NCBI GenBank assembly: GCA_949297765.1
Contig: CASFTV010000034.1
Span: 1-35,889, forward strand
Source of the DNA: an uncultured bacterium
GTDB lineage: Bacteria > Verrucomicrobiota > Lentisphaeria > Victivallales > UBA1829
Direction: 5' to 3'
DNA: 35,889 nucleotides
The first letter of the stretch is position 1. Every line of letters starts with the position of its first letter. Both the position numbers and the translations under genes were made by a program. This document shows positions 24,848-33,022 of the stretch, piece by piece. The notes under the pieces are model-generated. The model made no database searches, was not told the origin of the DNA, and saw only the letters and a list, made by a program, of their open reading frames with translations.

Positions 24848-26214
24848 TGAGTTCCACCCGGATTGTTCGCGACCTGACCTCGGGAAATGTCGCGCGCACG
24901 ATGATTTTCTTTGCCGCTCCGCTGTTCTTTTCCAGTCTTCTTCAGACGACCTACAATATGGTGGATATGATTATTATCGGTCATTTTGTCGGGAAAGAGG
25001 GACTGGCCGCGGCGGCGATCGGGGGCGATGTCCTGCTGTTTGCCTCTTTCGTTGCCATGGGATTCGCCAATGCGGGGCAGGTCATCATCTCGCAGTTCAT
25101 CGGGGCGGGACAGCATGACAAGGTGCGCCGTCTCATCGGGACGATGTTCACCGTGCTCGGAGGATGTGCCGTGCTGATCGGAGCGTTCGGACTGTTTTTC
25201 CAGGACACGATTCTGCGATGGATCAACACGCCGCCGGAAGCGCTGGAATACACGCGTTCGTATACCGATGTCTGTCTGACCGGGCTGGTCTTTATTTACG
25301 GATACAATGTGGTCGGAGCCGTTCTGCGCGGAATGGGGGATTCCCGGCATCCGTTTTACTTCATTGCGCTGGCGACGGAGTGCAATGTGTTTCTGGATCT
25401 TCTGTTTGTCGTCGGATTCCGGATGGCGATTTTCGGAGCCGCTTTGGCGACGGTGATCAGTCAGGCGGTCAGTTTCTGCTGGGCGGTTGTGTTTCTGTAT
25501 CGGCGCAGGTTCGAGTTCGGCTTCGATTTCAGGCTCCGGAGTTTCGCGGTCGACCGGGAAGTGCTTCTGCCGTTTCTGAAACTGGGGATTCCGATGATGA
25601 TTCAGGGGGCCTCCATCGACTTTTCCAAGCTGTTTGTCAATTCGTGGATCAACTCCTACGGGGTGCTTGCCACCGCGATGACCGGAATCGGAAACAAGGT
25701 CGGCAGCGTGGTCAACGTGGTCAACGTGGCGCTCTCCACGGCGGGCAGTTCCATGATCGGCCAGTGCATCGGAGCGGAAAAATACGACAGGGTTCCGAAG
25801 GTGCTGAAGGTCTCGTTCAGCATCAATCTTGCGATCTCGGCGGGGATGGGAATTGTCACCGTGCTGTTTCCGTCCGCGGTGTTCGGGATTTTTACCGATG
25901 ATGCCGAAGTGCTGAAACTGGCGCTGACCTACATTCCCGTGGCTCTGCTTCTGTTTGCGGGCAGCGCACTGCGTCCGCCGATGAGTTCGCTGATCAACGG
26001 AAGCGGGAATTTCAAGCTCAATCTTGCGGTGGCGCTTCTGGATGGAGTTTTCATGCGGATCGGTCTTTCGGTCTTGCTGGGTCTGGTCCTCGGATTCGGG
26101 GTCTACGGGTTCTGGTACGGAAACGCGCTGGCGAGTTTCACGCCGTTCGTCATCGGCGGAGTCTATTTCCTGAGCGGACGCTGGCGGACAAGAAAGTACA
26201 TCATCCGCGGATAG
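24847..26214 (+). CDS. MATE family multidrug/metabolite exporter
   Basis: A 455-residue integral membrane protein with about twelve hydrophobic segments. The N-terminal RTMIFFAAPLFFSSLLQTTYNMVDMIIIG matches, in outline, the first helix and MVDxxxVG motif of the MATE family. The repeated half has FLKLGIPMMIQGASIDFSKLF, a mirror of the first. NGSGNFKLNLAVALLDGVFMR-like text matches the conserved GxGxT region before helix 11. It is expected in the cytoplasmic membrane, exporting cationic drugs or metabolites using Na+ or H+. It starts on the last base of the marR stop codon (TGATG). Its presence between glycan loci does not by itself imply a role in sugar transport. No classical terminator is clear after it. 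Confidence 0.92.
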   Translation: MSSTRIVRDLTSGNVARTMIFFAAPLFFSSLLQTTYNMVDMIIIGHFVGKEGLAAAAIGGDVLLFASFVAMGFANAGQVIISQFIGAGQHDKVRRLIGTMFTVLGGCAVLIGAFGLFFQDTILRWINTPPEALEYTRSYTDVCLTGLVFIYGYNVVGAVLRGMGDSRHPFYFIALATECNVFLDLLFVVGFRMAIFGAALATVISQAVSFCWAVVFLYRRRFEFGFDFRLRSFAVDREVLLPFLKLGIPMMIQGASIDFSKLFVNSWINSYGVLATAMTGIGNKVGSVVNVVNVALSTAGSSMIGQCIGAEKYDRVPKVLKVSFSINLAISAGMGIVTVLFPSAVFGIFTDDAEVLKLALTYIPVALLLFAGSALRPPMSSLINGSGNFKLNLAVALLDGVFMRIGLSVLLGLVLGFGVYGFWYGNALASFTPFVIGGVYFLSGRWRTRKYIIRG

Positions 26215-26239
26215 AAGCCGGGGATCATCGGGGAATGAA

Positions 26240-26303
26240 CGGTTTTCCGGATCTATGGAAGATCGGTTTTCCGTCTTGATTTTTTCTGTTCCGGCTGTAT
26301 GTT
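26240..26303 (+). promoter_or_regulatory. Promoter of the iclR-like gene with upstream direct repeat
   Basis: TTGATT (26276-26281) and TATGTT (26298-26303) are 16 bases apart. Immediately upstream, the ten-base sequence CGGTTTTCCG occurs twice in direct orientation (26240-26249 and 26264-26273), the second copy ending two bases before the -35. It may be a regulator site. The leader to 26403 is about 95 bases and otherwise unremarkable. Confidence 0.35.
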
Positions 26304-26402
26304 ACCGGAAATGGCGCCCGGGGTGGGAGCTTCCGTTTTTCCGGAGATGTCCGCGTCATGCTCTCCTCCGCAATGCAACAATCAGAACCGGGTCTTTGAC
26401 GG

Positions 26403-27119
26403 ATGATGAAATCTCTGCAGAAAACATTTGATATTCTGGAGTATGTGACTCTGCAAAACGGAATGGTTGTAACGCCGAGCGCAGCGGCAAAAGCGCTCCG
26501 GATCAACCTTGCCACCTGCACCCGCATCATGGGGGAGCTGGTCGGACGGGGCTATCTGGTGAAAATCTCGCGCAAGGCGGGATACATTCCGGGACCGATG
26601 ATCGCATCGCTGAACACCCGTAGCAATCCGTTCGGGCGGATCGCCGCAGTGGCCGGACAGCCGATCGCGGAACTCTCGAACCGCCTCGGCTGCCAGATCA
26701 ATCTTGCCGTCATGAACGGAGACCGCCGGATCATGCTGACCTTCCATTTCAGCAATCCCGCAAGGAAACCGTGGCCGACCTTCTCGTTCACCGACCACTG
26801 GACATCCGCAACCGGCCGTCTCCTGATCGCATCGCTGAATGACAAGGACGCCAAACGGGTGACGGAACTCTGCGGCATCACCCCCTTCCCCCGCAGAGAA
26901 ATCGAACAGATGCGGAAAGACGGATCCGTTCGTTTTGCCGCGGAAAACCTGATCATCATGGGCCACAGCATCCTGCTGCCGGACTATCCACCGATGGCGT
27001 TCGGGTTCGGAGTCCCGGAAAATCTGGCCGACACCGCCTTCGCCGCATCCGCGGAGACCGCCGGAAAAATCCGTGATGCGCTGATGACCTTCTCCCGGCC
27101 GGTCGACCGGCCGTTCTGA
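26403..27119 (+). CDS. IclR family transcriptional regulator
   Basis: A 238-residue protein. The N-terminal winged helix reads SLQKTFDILEYVTLQNG, TPSAAAKALRINLATCTRIM and GELVGRGYLVKISRKAGYIPG, the standard IclR layout. The C-terminal IclR effector domain covers about 75-235 (INLAVMNGDRRIMLTFHF, SATGRLLIASL, MGHSILLPDYPPMAFGFGVP). The ATG at 26403 is followed by a second ATG and has only a weak GACGG nearby, so either may be used. It lies 131 bases upstream of the GH20-like gene on the same strand and is the closest candidate regulator for that gene. Effectors of the family are often small aromatic acids or sugar acids. The operator is not known. Confidence 0.87.
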   Translation: MMKSLQKTFDILEYVTLQNGMVVTPSAAAKALRINLATCTRIMGELVGRGYLVKISRKAGYIPGPMIASLNTRSNPFGRIAAVAGQPIAELSNRLGCQINLAVMNGDRRIMLTFHFSNPARKPWPTFSFTDHWTSATGRLLIASLNDKDAKRVTELCGITPFPRREIEQMRKDGSVRFAAENLIIMGHSILLPDYPPMAFGFGVPENLADTAFAASAETAGKIRDALMTFSRPVDRPF

Positions 27120-27151
27120 TCTTCGCATCTCTTTCTTTCTCTCCCCTTCCC

Positions 27152-27188
27152 TGAAAAAATCTGCCGGGATTTGCATTTCATTTTTTTT
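27152..27188 (+). terminator. Possible intrinsic terminator after the iclR-like gene
   Basis: An imperfect hairpin can form from TGAAAAAATC (27152-27161) and GATTTGCATTTCA (27168-27180), with a small bulge and the loop TGCCGG. It is followed directly by eight T (27181-27188). The stem is AT-rich, so strength is uncertain. Confidence 0.4.
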
Positions 27189-27214
27189 ATGTTATTTTAA
27201 ATAAAGAAATTATT

Positions 27215-27231
27215 ATTTTATAATGTGAAAT
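27215..27231 (+). promoter_or_regulatory. Candidate operator/-10 region of the GH20-like gene, shared motif
   Basis: ATTTTATAATGTGAAAT contains the perfect -10 TATAAT (27219-27224), with TTTAAA 17 bases upstream (27196-27201) as a weak -35. The same 17 bases, with one mismatch, occur at 34753-34769 upstream of the SIS-domain gene, which suggests binding by a shared regulator overlapping the promoter. Confidence 0.5.
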
Positions 27232-27250
27232 TATAAAAAAGGGAGTCATA

Positions 27251-29125
27251 ATGAACCTTCTGATCTGGAACCCGAATGAGACCGATCCCGCACTGCATGA
27301 GACGCTGCAGACTTTGTCGGAAGAATATCCTCTGCGGGAGGGAGAAAGAGGAGAAACGCTCGTTTTCCGGAAAACGGAAGAGATGGAATGCCTCCGGGTT
27401 TCAAGATACGGCAATGGATGGGAGGTTGAATACGGGCGCGAGGATCTTGCGGCACGCGGCGCGGCGTATGCGCTCTCGGGGCAGGAATGCAGCGAACGCA
27501 TCCCGTTCCGAACTCACGGTATTCTGTTCGACTGTACCCGGGGCAATGTCATCACGGTCGAACATTTCAAGTTCTGGCTGAGGCGCCTCTCCCTGATGGG
27601 GTACAATATGGCGATGATCTATGTCAAAGACGCCTATCAGCTTCCGGGGGAACCCTATTTCGGCTACATGCGCGGAGCCTATTCCATGGAGGAAATCCGG
27701 GAGATCGACGCCTATGCACGGAAGCTCAAAATTGAAATGATCGCCTCCATTCAGGCACTCGGTCACATGGAGCCGATTCTCCGGTGGCCGACCTATAACG
27801 GAATCCGGGATACTGCGGACGTCCTGCTCGTCGACGAGCCGAAGACCTGTGAGCTGATCGAAAAAATCCTGACGTTCTGGAGCAGCGCCCTCACGTCCCG
27901 GCGCATCCATCTCGGCATGGACGAAACAAAATCGCTGGGGCGCGGAAAATATCTGAATCTGCACGGATACCGGAATCCGTTCGAACTCTACAACCGCCAT
28001 CTCCGCCGGGTCTGCGAAATCTGTGAACGCCTGAAGCTCCGGCCGATCATCTGGTCGGATATGTATTTCTGCTTTGCCAACAGGCGGATGGCCTATTACG
28101 ACACTGAAACCGTCGTCCCGGAGGAGGTGCGGCGGGAAATTCCGAAAACCGTTCAACTCTCCTACTGGGATTATTACAGCCGCGACGAAGCGACCTATGA
28201 AACCATGCTGCGCCGCACGCAGGAACTGAACGGAAATCCTCCGTTCATGGCCTCCGGGATCTGGACCTGGGCGCTGCACTGGACCGATTTTGAACAGACC
28301 TTCGCAACCGTGCGGCCCTGTATTGCCGCATGCCGGAAAACGGGGGTCCGGGAGCTGATCTACACGCTCTGGGGCGACGACGGGGGATACTGCGACTTCG
28401 ACTCCGCCCTGGCCGGTCTCGCATGGGCCGCGGACTGCGCATTCAACCGTGCCGAAAATCATGACCGGACCGCCCGTTTCTATCATACCGTCTGCGGGAG
28501 CGATTACGATCTCCAGCTCCTCTGCGGCGGTCTCTCCTACACACACGGAGGACCTGTTACGCGCGAATGGTGGTATTTCAAATTCAAATCAGCGGCTCTG
28601 CTCTGGGACGATCCGATCATGGGAATCGTCTGGAAAGAAATGCCCGCTTATGAAAAGGATCTTCCGGAAAAACTTCTCGCCGTCTATTCGGAAATCCGGA
28701 CACGCACGGAGCCGCACCGCGGTGAACTGGAAGCGGGATCCTTCGATTATGTATGGAACGTGGCCAACGTTCTCATCTTGAAAATCAGGCTGAGAAAAGC
28801 CCTCGAACACGCCTGCGGGAACCGGAATGCGGCAGAACTCCGGAATCTCGTCACCGACAGCATTCCGGAAATTCTGGAAGCGCTTGACGCCCTCCTCAAC
28901 GCCTTCCGCATTCAATGGAACCGCAGTTTCAAACCGTTCGGCATGGAGCTGATGCAGATCCGTCTGGGCGGCCAGAAGGAACGCTACCGCGAACTCGCGC
29001 GGAGGATCTCGGAGCTTCTGGAAGGAAAACGGAACGCCATCGACGAACTGGAACAGAACATCCAGCCCGCCGGCCAGATTCTGACCCGTTACGCAGAAAT
29101 CGCCACCGGAGGATTTTTCCTCTGA
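27251..29125 (+). CDS. GH20-like beta-N-acetylhexosaminidase
   Basis: A 624-residue protein with GGGAG before the ATG and no signal peptide. The TIM barrel begins near residue 85 (IPFRTHGILFDCTRGNVI) and carries the GH20 hallmark RIHLGMDETKSLGRG, where Asp224 and Glu225 are the expected substrate-assisting and acid/base pair. Other barrel segments are IEMIASIQALGHMEP, LRPIIWSDMYF and GIWTWALHW, which supplies active-site aromatics. The C-terminal about 170 residues are helical. The protein resembles the cytoplasmic family 20 members that lack a large N-terminal GH20b domain. It likely releases terminal hexosamine or related sugars from imported glycans. It precedes a giant secreted enzyme by 19 bases and shares a promoter motif with the MurQ/GKRP-like gene. 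Confidence 0.85.
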   Translation: MNLLIWNPNETDPALHETLQTLSEEYPLREGERGETLVFRKTEEMECLRVSRYGNGWEVEYGREDLAARGAAYALSGQECSERIPFRTHGILFDCTRGNVITVEHFKFWLRRLSLMGYNMAMIYVKDAYQLPGEPYFGYMRGAYSMEEIREIDAYARKLKIEMIASIQALGHMEPILRWPTYNGIRDTADVLLVDEPKTCELIEKILTFWSSALTSRRIHLGMDETKSLGRGKYLNLHGYRNPFELYNRHLRRVCEICERLKLRPIIWSDMYFCFANRRMAYYDTETVVPEEVRREIPKTVQLSYWDYYSRDEATYETMLRRTQELNGNPPFMASGIWTWALHWTDFEQTFATVRPCIAACRKTGVRELIYTLWGDDGGYCDFDSALAGLAWAADCAFNRAENHDRTARFYHTVCGSDYDLQLLCGGLSYTHGGPVTREWWYFKFKSAALLWDDPIMGIVWKEMPAYEKDLPEKLLAVYSEIRTRTEPHRGELEAGSFDYVWNVANVLILKIRLRKALEHACGNRNAAELRNLVTDSIPEILEALDALLNAFRIQWNRSFKPFGMELMQIRLGGQKERYRELARRISELLEGKRNAIDELEQNIQPAGQILTRYAEIATGGFFL

Positions 29126-29144
29126 AGCAGAGAAAGGAAAGCTC

Positions 29145-32100
29145 ATGAAAAAAACAGTCCGGAACACCCTTCACCTCCTGACAATTTCCGTGTTCGCTGC
29201 GGAAACGGCCCCCCTGAACATCGGCGGAAGCATGGATCTCGGCGATCCGGGTAAACCGGTCCCGGGGTGGGATCTGTGGATCCGCCGCATCGGCTGCGAG
29301 GAGGTTCGCAGACAACCGGAAAAGCTCTTTGCAACCCGGACCGTTCCGGGAAAGGAGGGATTCGCTCTCGCTACCCCCTGTGGCGACGGACTGAACTTCA
29401 TCAGTCTGGAAAGCAACAGCTTTTACATTCACGAGGACGGGGAACTCGAAATCTCCTTCGATTACCGGACGACGCGGGAGGGAAGCGGGAAACATCTCCT
29501 TGCCCTGTATCTGGAATGCCGGGGAGACCGCGATGCGAAACGGCGGAAAAACCAGGCGCATCCCGTCTATCCCGTGCTTTCCGGTTTTTCCGTCACTCCG
29601 ACAGAGACGTGGCAGCATGCCGTCCGCCGTTTCCGAGTGATCCGCTGGAGAAACAGTTACCTCTGCCGCTTCAATCTGAATGCCCGGAAAGGAAATCTGG
29701 ACGAACCGGTTTTCATCGACAATTTCAGAATCCGGCGCATCGGCACCCCCGACTCCCCCGTCGAGGAAGCCGCGGTGATTCCCGCCCGCGACGGAGCCGC
29801 CTATTTCAAAGGGGAAACCATGGATTTCACGATCAATGCACGGATCCGCAGCCGGAAACAGTCCCTTCGAGCCACGCTTTCCATTTCAGGAGATTACAAC
29901 GGCGCGATTCTGAAACGCATTCCTCTTGTTCTGGAGCGCCGGGGCTTCCGCTACGAAGCCAGAACCTCTCTGCGCGCGGAAACCTACGGATCCTTCCATT
30001 TCTCGCTGGAAACGGAGGAAGGCCCCCTCCCGGTCTGCGGAAACTTCTCCGTTCTCCATCCGCCGGTCCGCCATCCGGAAGGGACGCCCGGATGGGGCAT
30101 CGGATTCAACGCGGAGAATTTCGGAGACATCAAAATCCCGCACGATTTGATGTACCGCCTGATTCAGCTCCGCTGCTGGCCGTCGTTCCGCTGCGCCATG
30201 GGGCGGGCGCGGCTGGCGGGAATGAACCTTGTGCGGATCTGGGGAAAGTGGAACATGATCGAACCGCGCCCGGGAGAGTTCCGCAAAGGACTGGTCGGAG
30301 ACAAGGTGGATCAGGCGCTGGAAAACGGACTGGATGTGCTGTTCTGTCTCGGCGGATCGGGACTCGTCTTCTGCCGCGACACGGAAAAATACGGATATCT
30401 CTCTTATCCGCCTTCGCTCCGGCCGTTTCTGAAACCGGTCGGGGAAAAAGAAGAGGAGATGCTTCTGGACGGACCGGATACTCTCTGGGATGACTATCTG
30501 AACTTCTGTCTCAAAACCTGGGGAGAGAAAATCCGCTACTGGGAGTTTCTCAACGAACCGGGTCTGCGGAATGCGCCGCCGGAACTCTATATCCGGTATC
30601 TGAAACATGTCTACCGCCGGATCAAGGCCTTCCGGGCGGATTTGCAGGTCCTCGGAAACGGAACAACCAGCGACCTCGGATCCGACCGCGGATGGCCCGA
30701 CCGCTTGAACAGGGTGGATCCCGATTATGTCGATTTCATGGATCTCTGTGCATTCCATCCGTACAACAACTCATCGGATTACCTGAATCATGTCACCGGT
30801 GTCTATTCCGACCATCTGGCCGAACTCCGCTCCCATCTGAAAAAAGAGAAGCCGCTCTGGAACACGGAATGCTTTTATATCGTCAACGCCCGCAAACCGC
30901 AGATCCGCTATTATAAGACCTCCCAGATGTGCGAACCGGAGGCGATTCAGCGTCATTATCTGGACGGTATGCTCAACGGTGTCCGGGCGGCATTGTCTCC
31001 GACCGAACGCTTTCTCATCAAGGAAAATCCGCGTGTAACGGCAATTCCCGCGCTCAGTTCGATGGCAACAGCCACGAATGCGCTTTCCGCTCATCTCGCC
31101 GGAATGACCTCTCTGGAGGCGGTCCGGATCAATTTCGGGATGCGAGCGGGAATTTTCCGCGGAAATGGAGATCAGGCCGTCGGATTCGTCTATGATCTGC
31201 GGCCCTCCGGCTCGATTCTGCGCCGTCCCGCTCTGCCGGTCCGAATCACGGATCTCTTCGGAAACGAGCGGAAGGAGACGCGCATCCCCGTCAGTTTTGA
31301 ACCCGTCTACATTTTCGGAAAGAGCGCGGACGTCCGGAAGTTTTTTGAAACGGTCCGCTTTGTTCCCGTGGAAAGTTTCCGTCTTACCGCGAAACCGGCG
31401 GGCGGAAGGCTCCACCTCCACGCACGGAATCAGACCGGGATCTCCGGGATCTTCCGCATCTCCTTCCCCGGAACAGACGCTCTTCCGGAAACGGAGTTCC
31501 GGTTTGCGGAAGGCGACGGAGAATGTTCCGTCGCGCTTCCATTCTCCGCCCCTCCCCTGAAAACGCTGAAATGGAAGGCGGAAGGAAACGGGGAATCCTT
31601 CGGAGAAGGAACTGTGAAACTTCTGCCTCCCGTTCCGGAGTACGAACTCGGAACAAAGGAATCGGACGCCCGGAATCTTCCGGTCGGGGAAAATGGTTCG
31701 ATCCGTTTCTGGGCGGATGGAGAAGCGCTGAAATTCCATGCGGAAATCGTCGATCCGGAAATTATCCCATCGCCCACGAAGGAGCCCTGGAACGGCGACT
31801 GTCTGGAACTGTTTCTGGACCCGGATCCATTTCACCGGCTGGATCAGGAGAAGATTCTCCCGACCATTCCGCTCCACTGTTTTCAGTACTGCTGCGGAGC
31901 CGTTCCGACCCGGAAGGGAAATCTGTATTACGTTGTCTCCCGCGGAAAGTTCGAGCGTCCGCGAAAGCAGATCATGAAGATCCGGCGACGCTATCCCGAC
32001 GGCGCCTACCGCCTGACCGGCGAAATTCCCTGGAGCAATTTCCGGACCCGCCGTTCGAAATGGATCGGACTGGAAGTCGAACTCTGCCGGGCGGGACGCG

Positions 32101-32252
32101 ACCGACTCCCCGTCAAGGAAAGCCTGAGCGGGAAAGAGGGCCGCTCCTCCGCATTCCGGAGTCACTACCCCGTTTTCCGCCTTTCGGACGATCTTCTTCA
32201 CCAACTTGAACAAAACGATCTTCAAACGACCAGCCGGGGAGAATCGAAATGA
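29145..32252 (+). CDS. Secreted multidomain GH39/clan GH-A-like glycoside hydrolase
   Basis: A 1035-residue protein with AAGGA before the ATG. The leader is short (MKKTVRNTLHLLTISVFA), with cleavage likely after Ala18. Residues about 20-200 form a CBM-like sandwich (ELEISFDYRTT, FIDNFRIRRI) and about 205-305 a second beta domain. The TIM barrel at about 315-700 contains RYWEFLNEPGLR with Glu471 as acid/base and PLWNTECFY with Glu575 as nucleophile, matching the spacing in the other two paralogues. DLCAFHPYNN is another conserved barrel strand. The C-terminal about 190 residues are CBM9-like (GDCLELFLDPDP, LTGEIPWSNF). The TGA overlaps the next ATG, so it is translationally coupled to a pseudopilin gene. 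A clan GH-A retaining mechanism is expected; the substrate is unknown, though the GH20 and SIS neighbours hint at amino sugars. Confidence 0.82.
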   Translation: MKKTVRNTLHLLTISVFAAETAPLNIGGSMDLGDPGKPVPGWDLWIRRIGCEEVRRQPEKLFATRTVPGKEGFALATPCGDGLNFISLESNSFYIHEDGELEISFDYRTTREGSGKHLLALYLECRGDRDAKRRKNQAHPVYPVLSGFSVTPTETWQHAVRRFRVIRWRNSYLCRFNLNARKGNLDEPVFIDNFRIRRIGTPDSPVEEAAVIPARDGAAYFKGETMDFTINARIRSRKQSLRATLSISGDYNGAILKRIPLVLERRGFRYEARTSLRAETYGSFHFSLETEEGPLPVCGNFSVLHPPVRHPEGTPGWGIGFNAENFGDIKIPHDLMYRLIQLRCWPSFRCAMGRARLAGMNLVRIWGKWNMIEPRPGEFRKGLVGDKVDQALENGLDVLFCLGGSGLVFCRDTEKYGYLSYPPSLRPFLKPVGEKEEEMLLDGPDTLWDDYLNFCLKTWGEKIRYWEFLNEPGLRNAPPELYIRYLKHVYRRIKAFRADLQVLGNGTTSDLGSDRGWPDRLNRVDPDYVDFMDLCAFHPYNNSSDYLNHVTGVYSDHLAELRSHLKKEKPLWNTECFYIVNARKPQIRYYKTSQMCEPEAIQRHYLDGMLNGVRAALSPTERFLIKENPRVTAIPALSSMATATNALSAHLAGMTSLEAVRINFGMRAGIFRGNGDQAVGFVYDLRPSGSILRRPALPVRITDLFGNERKETRIPVSFEPVYIFGKSADVRKFFETVRFVPVESFRLTAKPAGGRLHLHARNQTGISGIFRISFPGTDALPETEFRFAEGDGECSVALPFSAPPLKTLKWKAEGNGESFGEGTVKLLPPVPEYELGTKESDARNLPVGENGSIRFWADGEALKFHAEIVDPEIIPSPTKEPWNGDCLELFLDPDPFHRLDQEKILPTIPLHCFQYCCGAVPTRKGNLYYVVSRGKFERPRKQIMKIRRRYPDGAYRLTGEIPWSNFRTRRSKWIGLEVELCRAGRDRLPVKESLSGKEGRSSAFRSHYPVFRLSDDLLHQLEQNDLQTTSRGESK

Positions 32253-32974
32253 GCATTCTGCATTTTTTGAATCGAAACCATCGGAAACGTCCCGTCTTCA
32301 CCCTCGTGGAACTCCTGATCGTCATTGCCGTGATCGCGATCCTTGCCGGACTTCTGCTTCCGGCGCTGAACAAGGCCCGCGAAAAGGGACGTTCCGTCAC
32401 CTGCCTCAACAACCACAAACAGAACGGCATGACATTTCAGATCTACGCGGATGCAAATGACGCCTGGATTCCGGTCAGCTATGCCGCCAACGGTTCCAAG
32501 ACGCACTGGGGCGCCCAGTTTTATTCCAGCGTCCAGAAACAGAAAACCCTCTTCTGTCCCTCGCAGAAAAACAAAATGGAATTCGGATACACCTACGGAA
32601 TCAAAACCGGAAAATGGTACGGGTATGATGAAAAATACACTCTGGACAACTGCTATGTCTCATGCGATGTAAATGGAAACACGGGAACGGCAATCACCCT
32701 GCGGCGGATCAGAAGCGCGTCCGGACTGCTGATTCTGACGGACTCCGTCCGCTTCGGGACAAGCAGTCCCGGACTCGGCGGATATTGTCTTTCTCCGGAA
32801 GGCAGCATCGGAATCTGGCTCCATCATCTGGGCCGCGCTCCGGCACTCTTTCTCGACGGACACGCCTCCGCCCTTTCCGGAGGAGCCCTCGGCACTCTCC
32901 TGAGCGGTGTGAAGTCCAGCTGGCACGCTTCCCTGCTGCGAAAGGAAAACTATTACGAACCGTTCCTTTTCTGA
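32249..32974 (+). CDS. Type II secretion pseudopilin-like protein (H-X9-DG)
   Basis: A 241-residue protein starting at the ATGA overlap with the giant hydrolase. A longer basic leader (MSILHFLNRNHRKRPV) precedes FTLVELLIVIAVIAILAG, the class III cleavage site and helix with Glu at +5, then LLPALNKAREKGR and CLNNHKQNG. The C-terminal HLGRAPALFLDGHA matches H-X9-DG exactly. As with the two other copies it should be processed by a prepilin peptidase encoded elsewhere and become membrane- or pseudopilus-located. The order is reversed relative to the other loci, where the pseudopilin gene comes first, which argues that the pairing is functional and not an accident of one ancestral duplication. Confidence 0.9.
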   Translation: MSILHFLNRNHRKRPVFTLVELLIVIAVIAILAGLLLPALNKAREKGRSVTCLNNHKQNGMTFQIYADANDAWIPVSYAANGSKTHWGAQFYSSVQKQKTLFCPSQKNKMEFGYTYGIKTGKWYGYDEKYTLDNCYVSCDVNGNTGTAITLRRIRSASGLLILTDSVRFGTSSPGLGGYCLSPEGSIGIWLHHLGRAPALFLDGHASALSGGALGTLLSGVKSSWHASLLRKENYYEPFLF

Positions 32975-32978
32975 TTTC

Positions 32979-32998
32979 TTTTTCCCGTGCAGGAAAAG
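32979..32998. other. Stem-loop between convergent genes
   Basis: TTTTTCC (32979-32985) pairs with GGAAAAG (32992-32998) around CGTGCA, one G-U pair included. It lies in the 48-base gap between the pseudopilin and SIS-domain stops. It lacks a downstream T tract on either strand, so it is a weak candidate for bidirectional termination. Confidence 0.3.
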
Positions 32999-33022
32999 AA
33001 AAACGGAGAGGATCGGCGGAAA

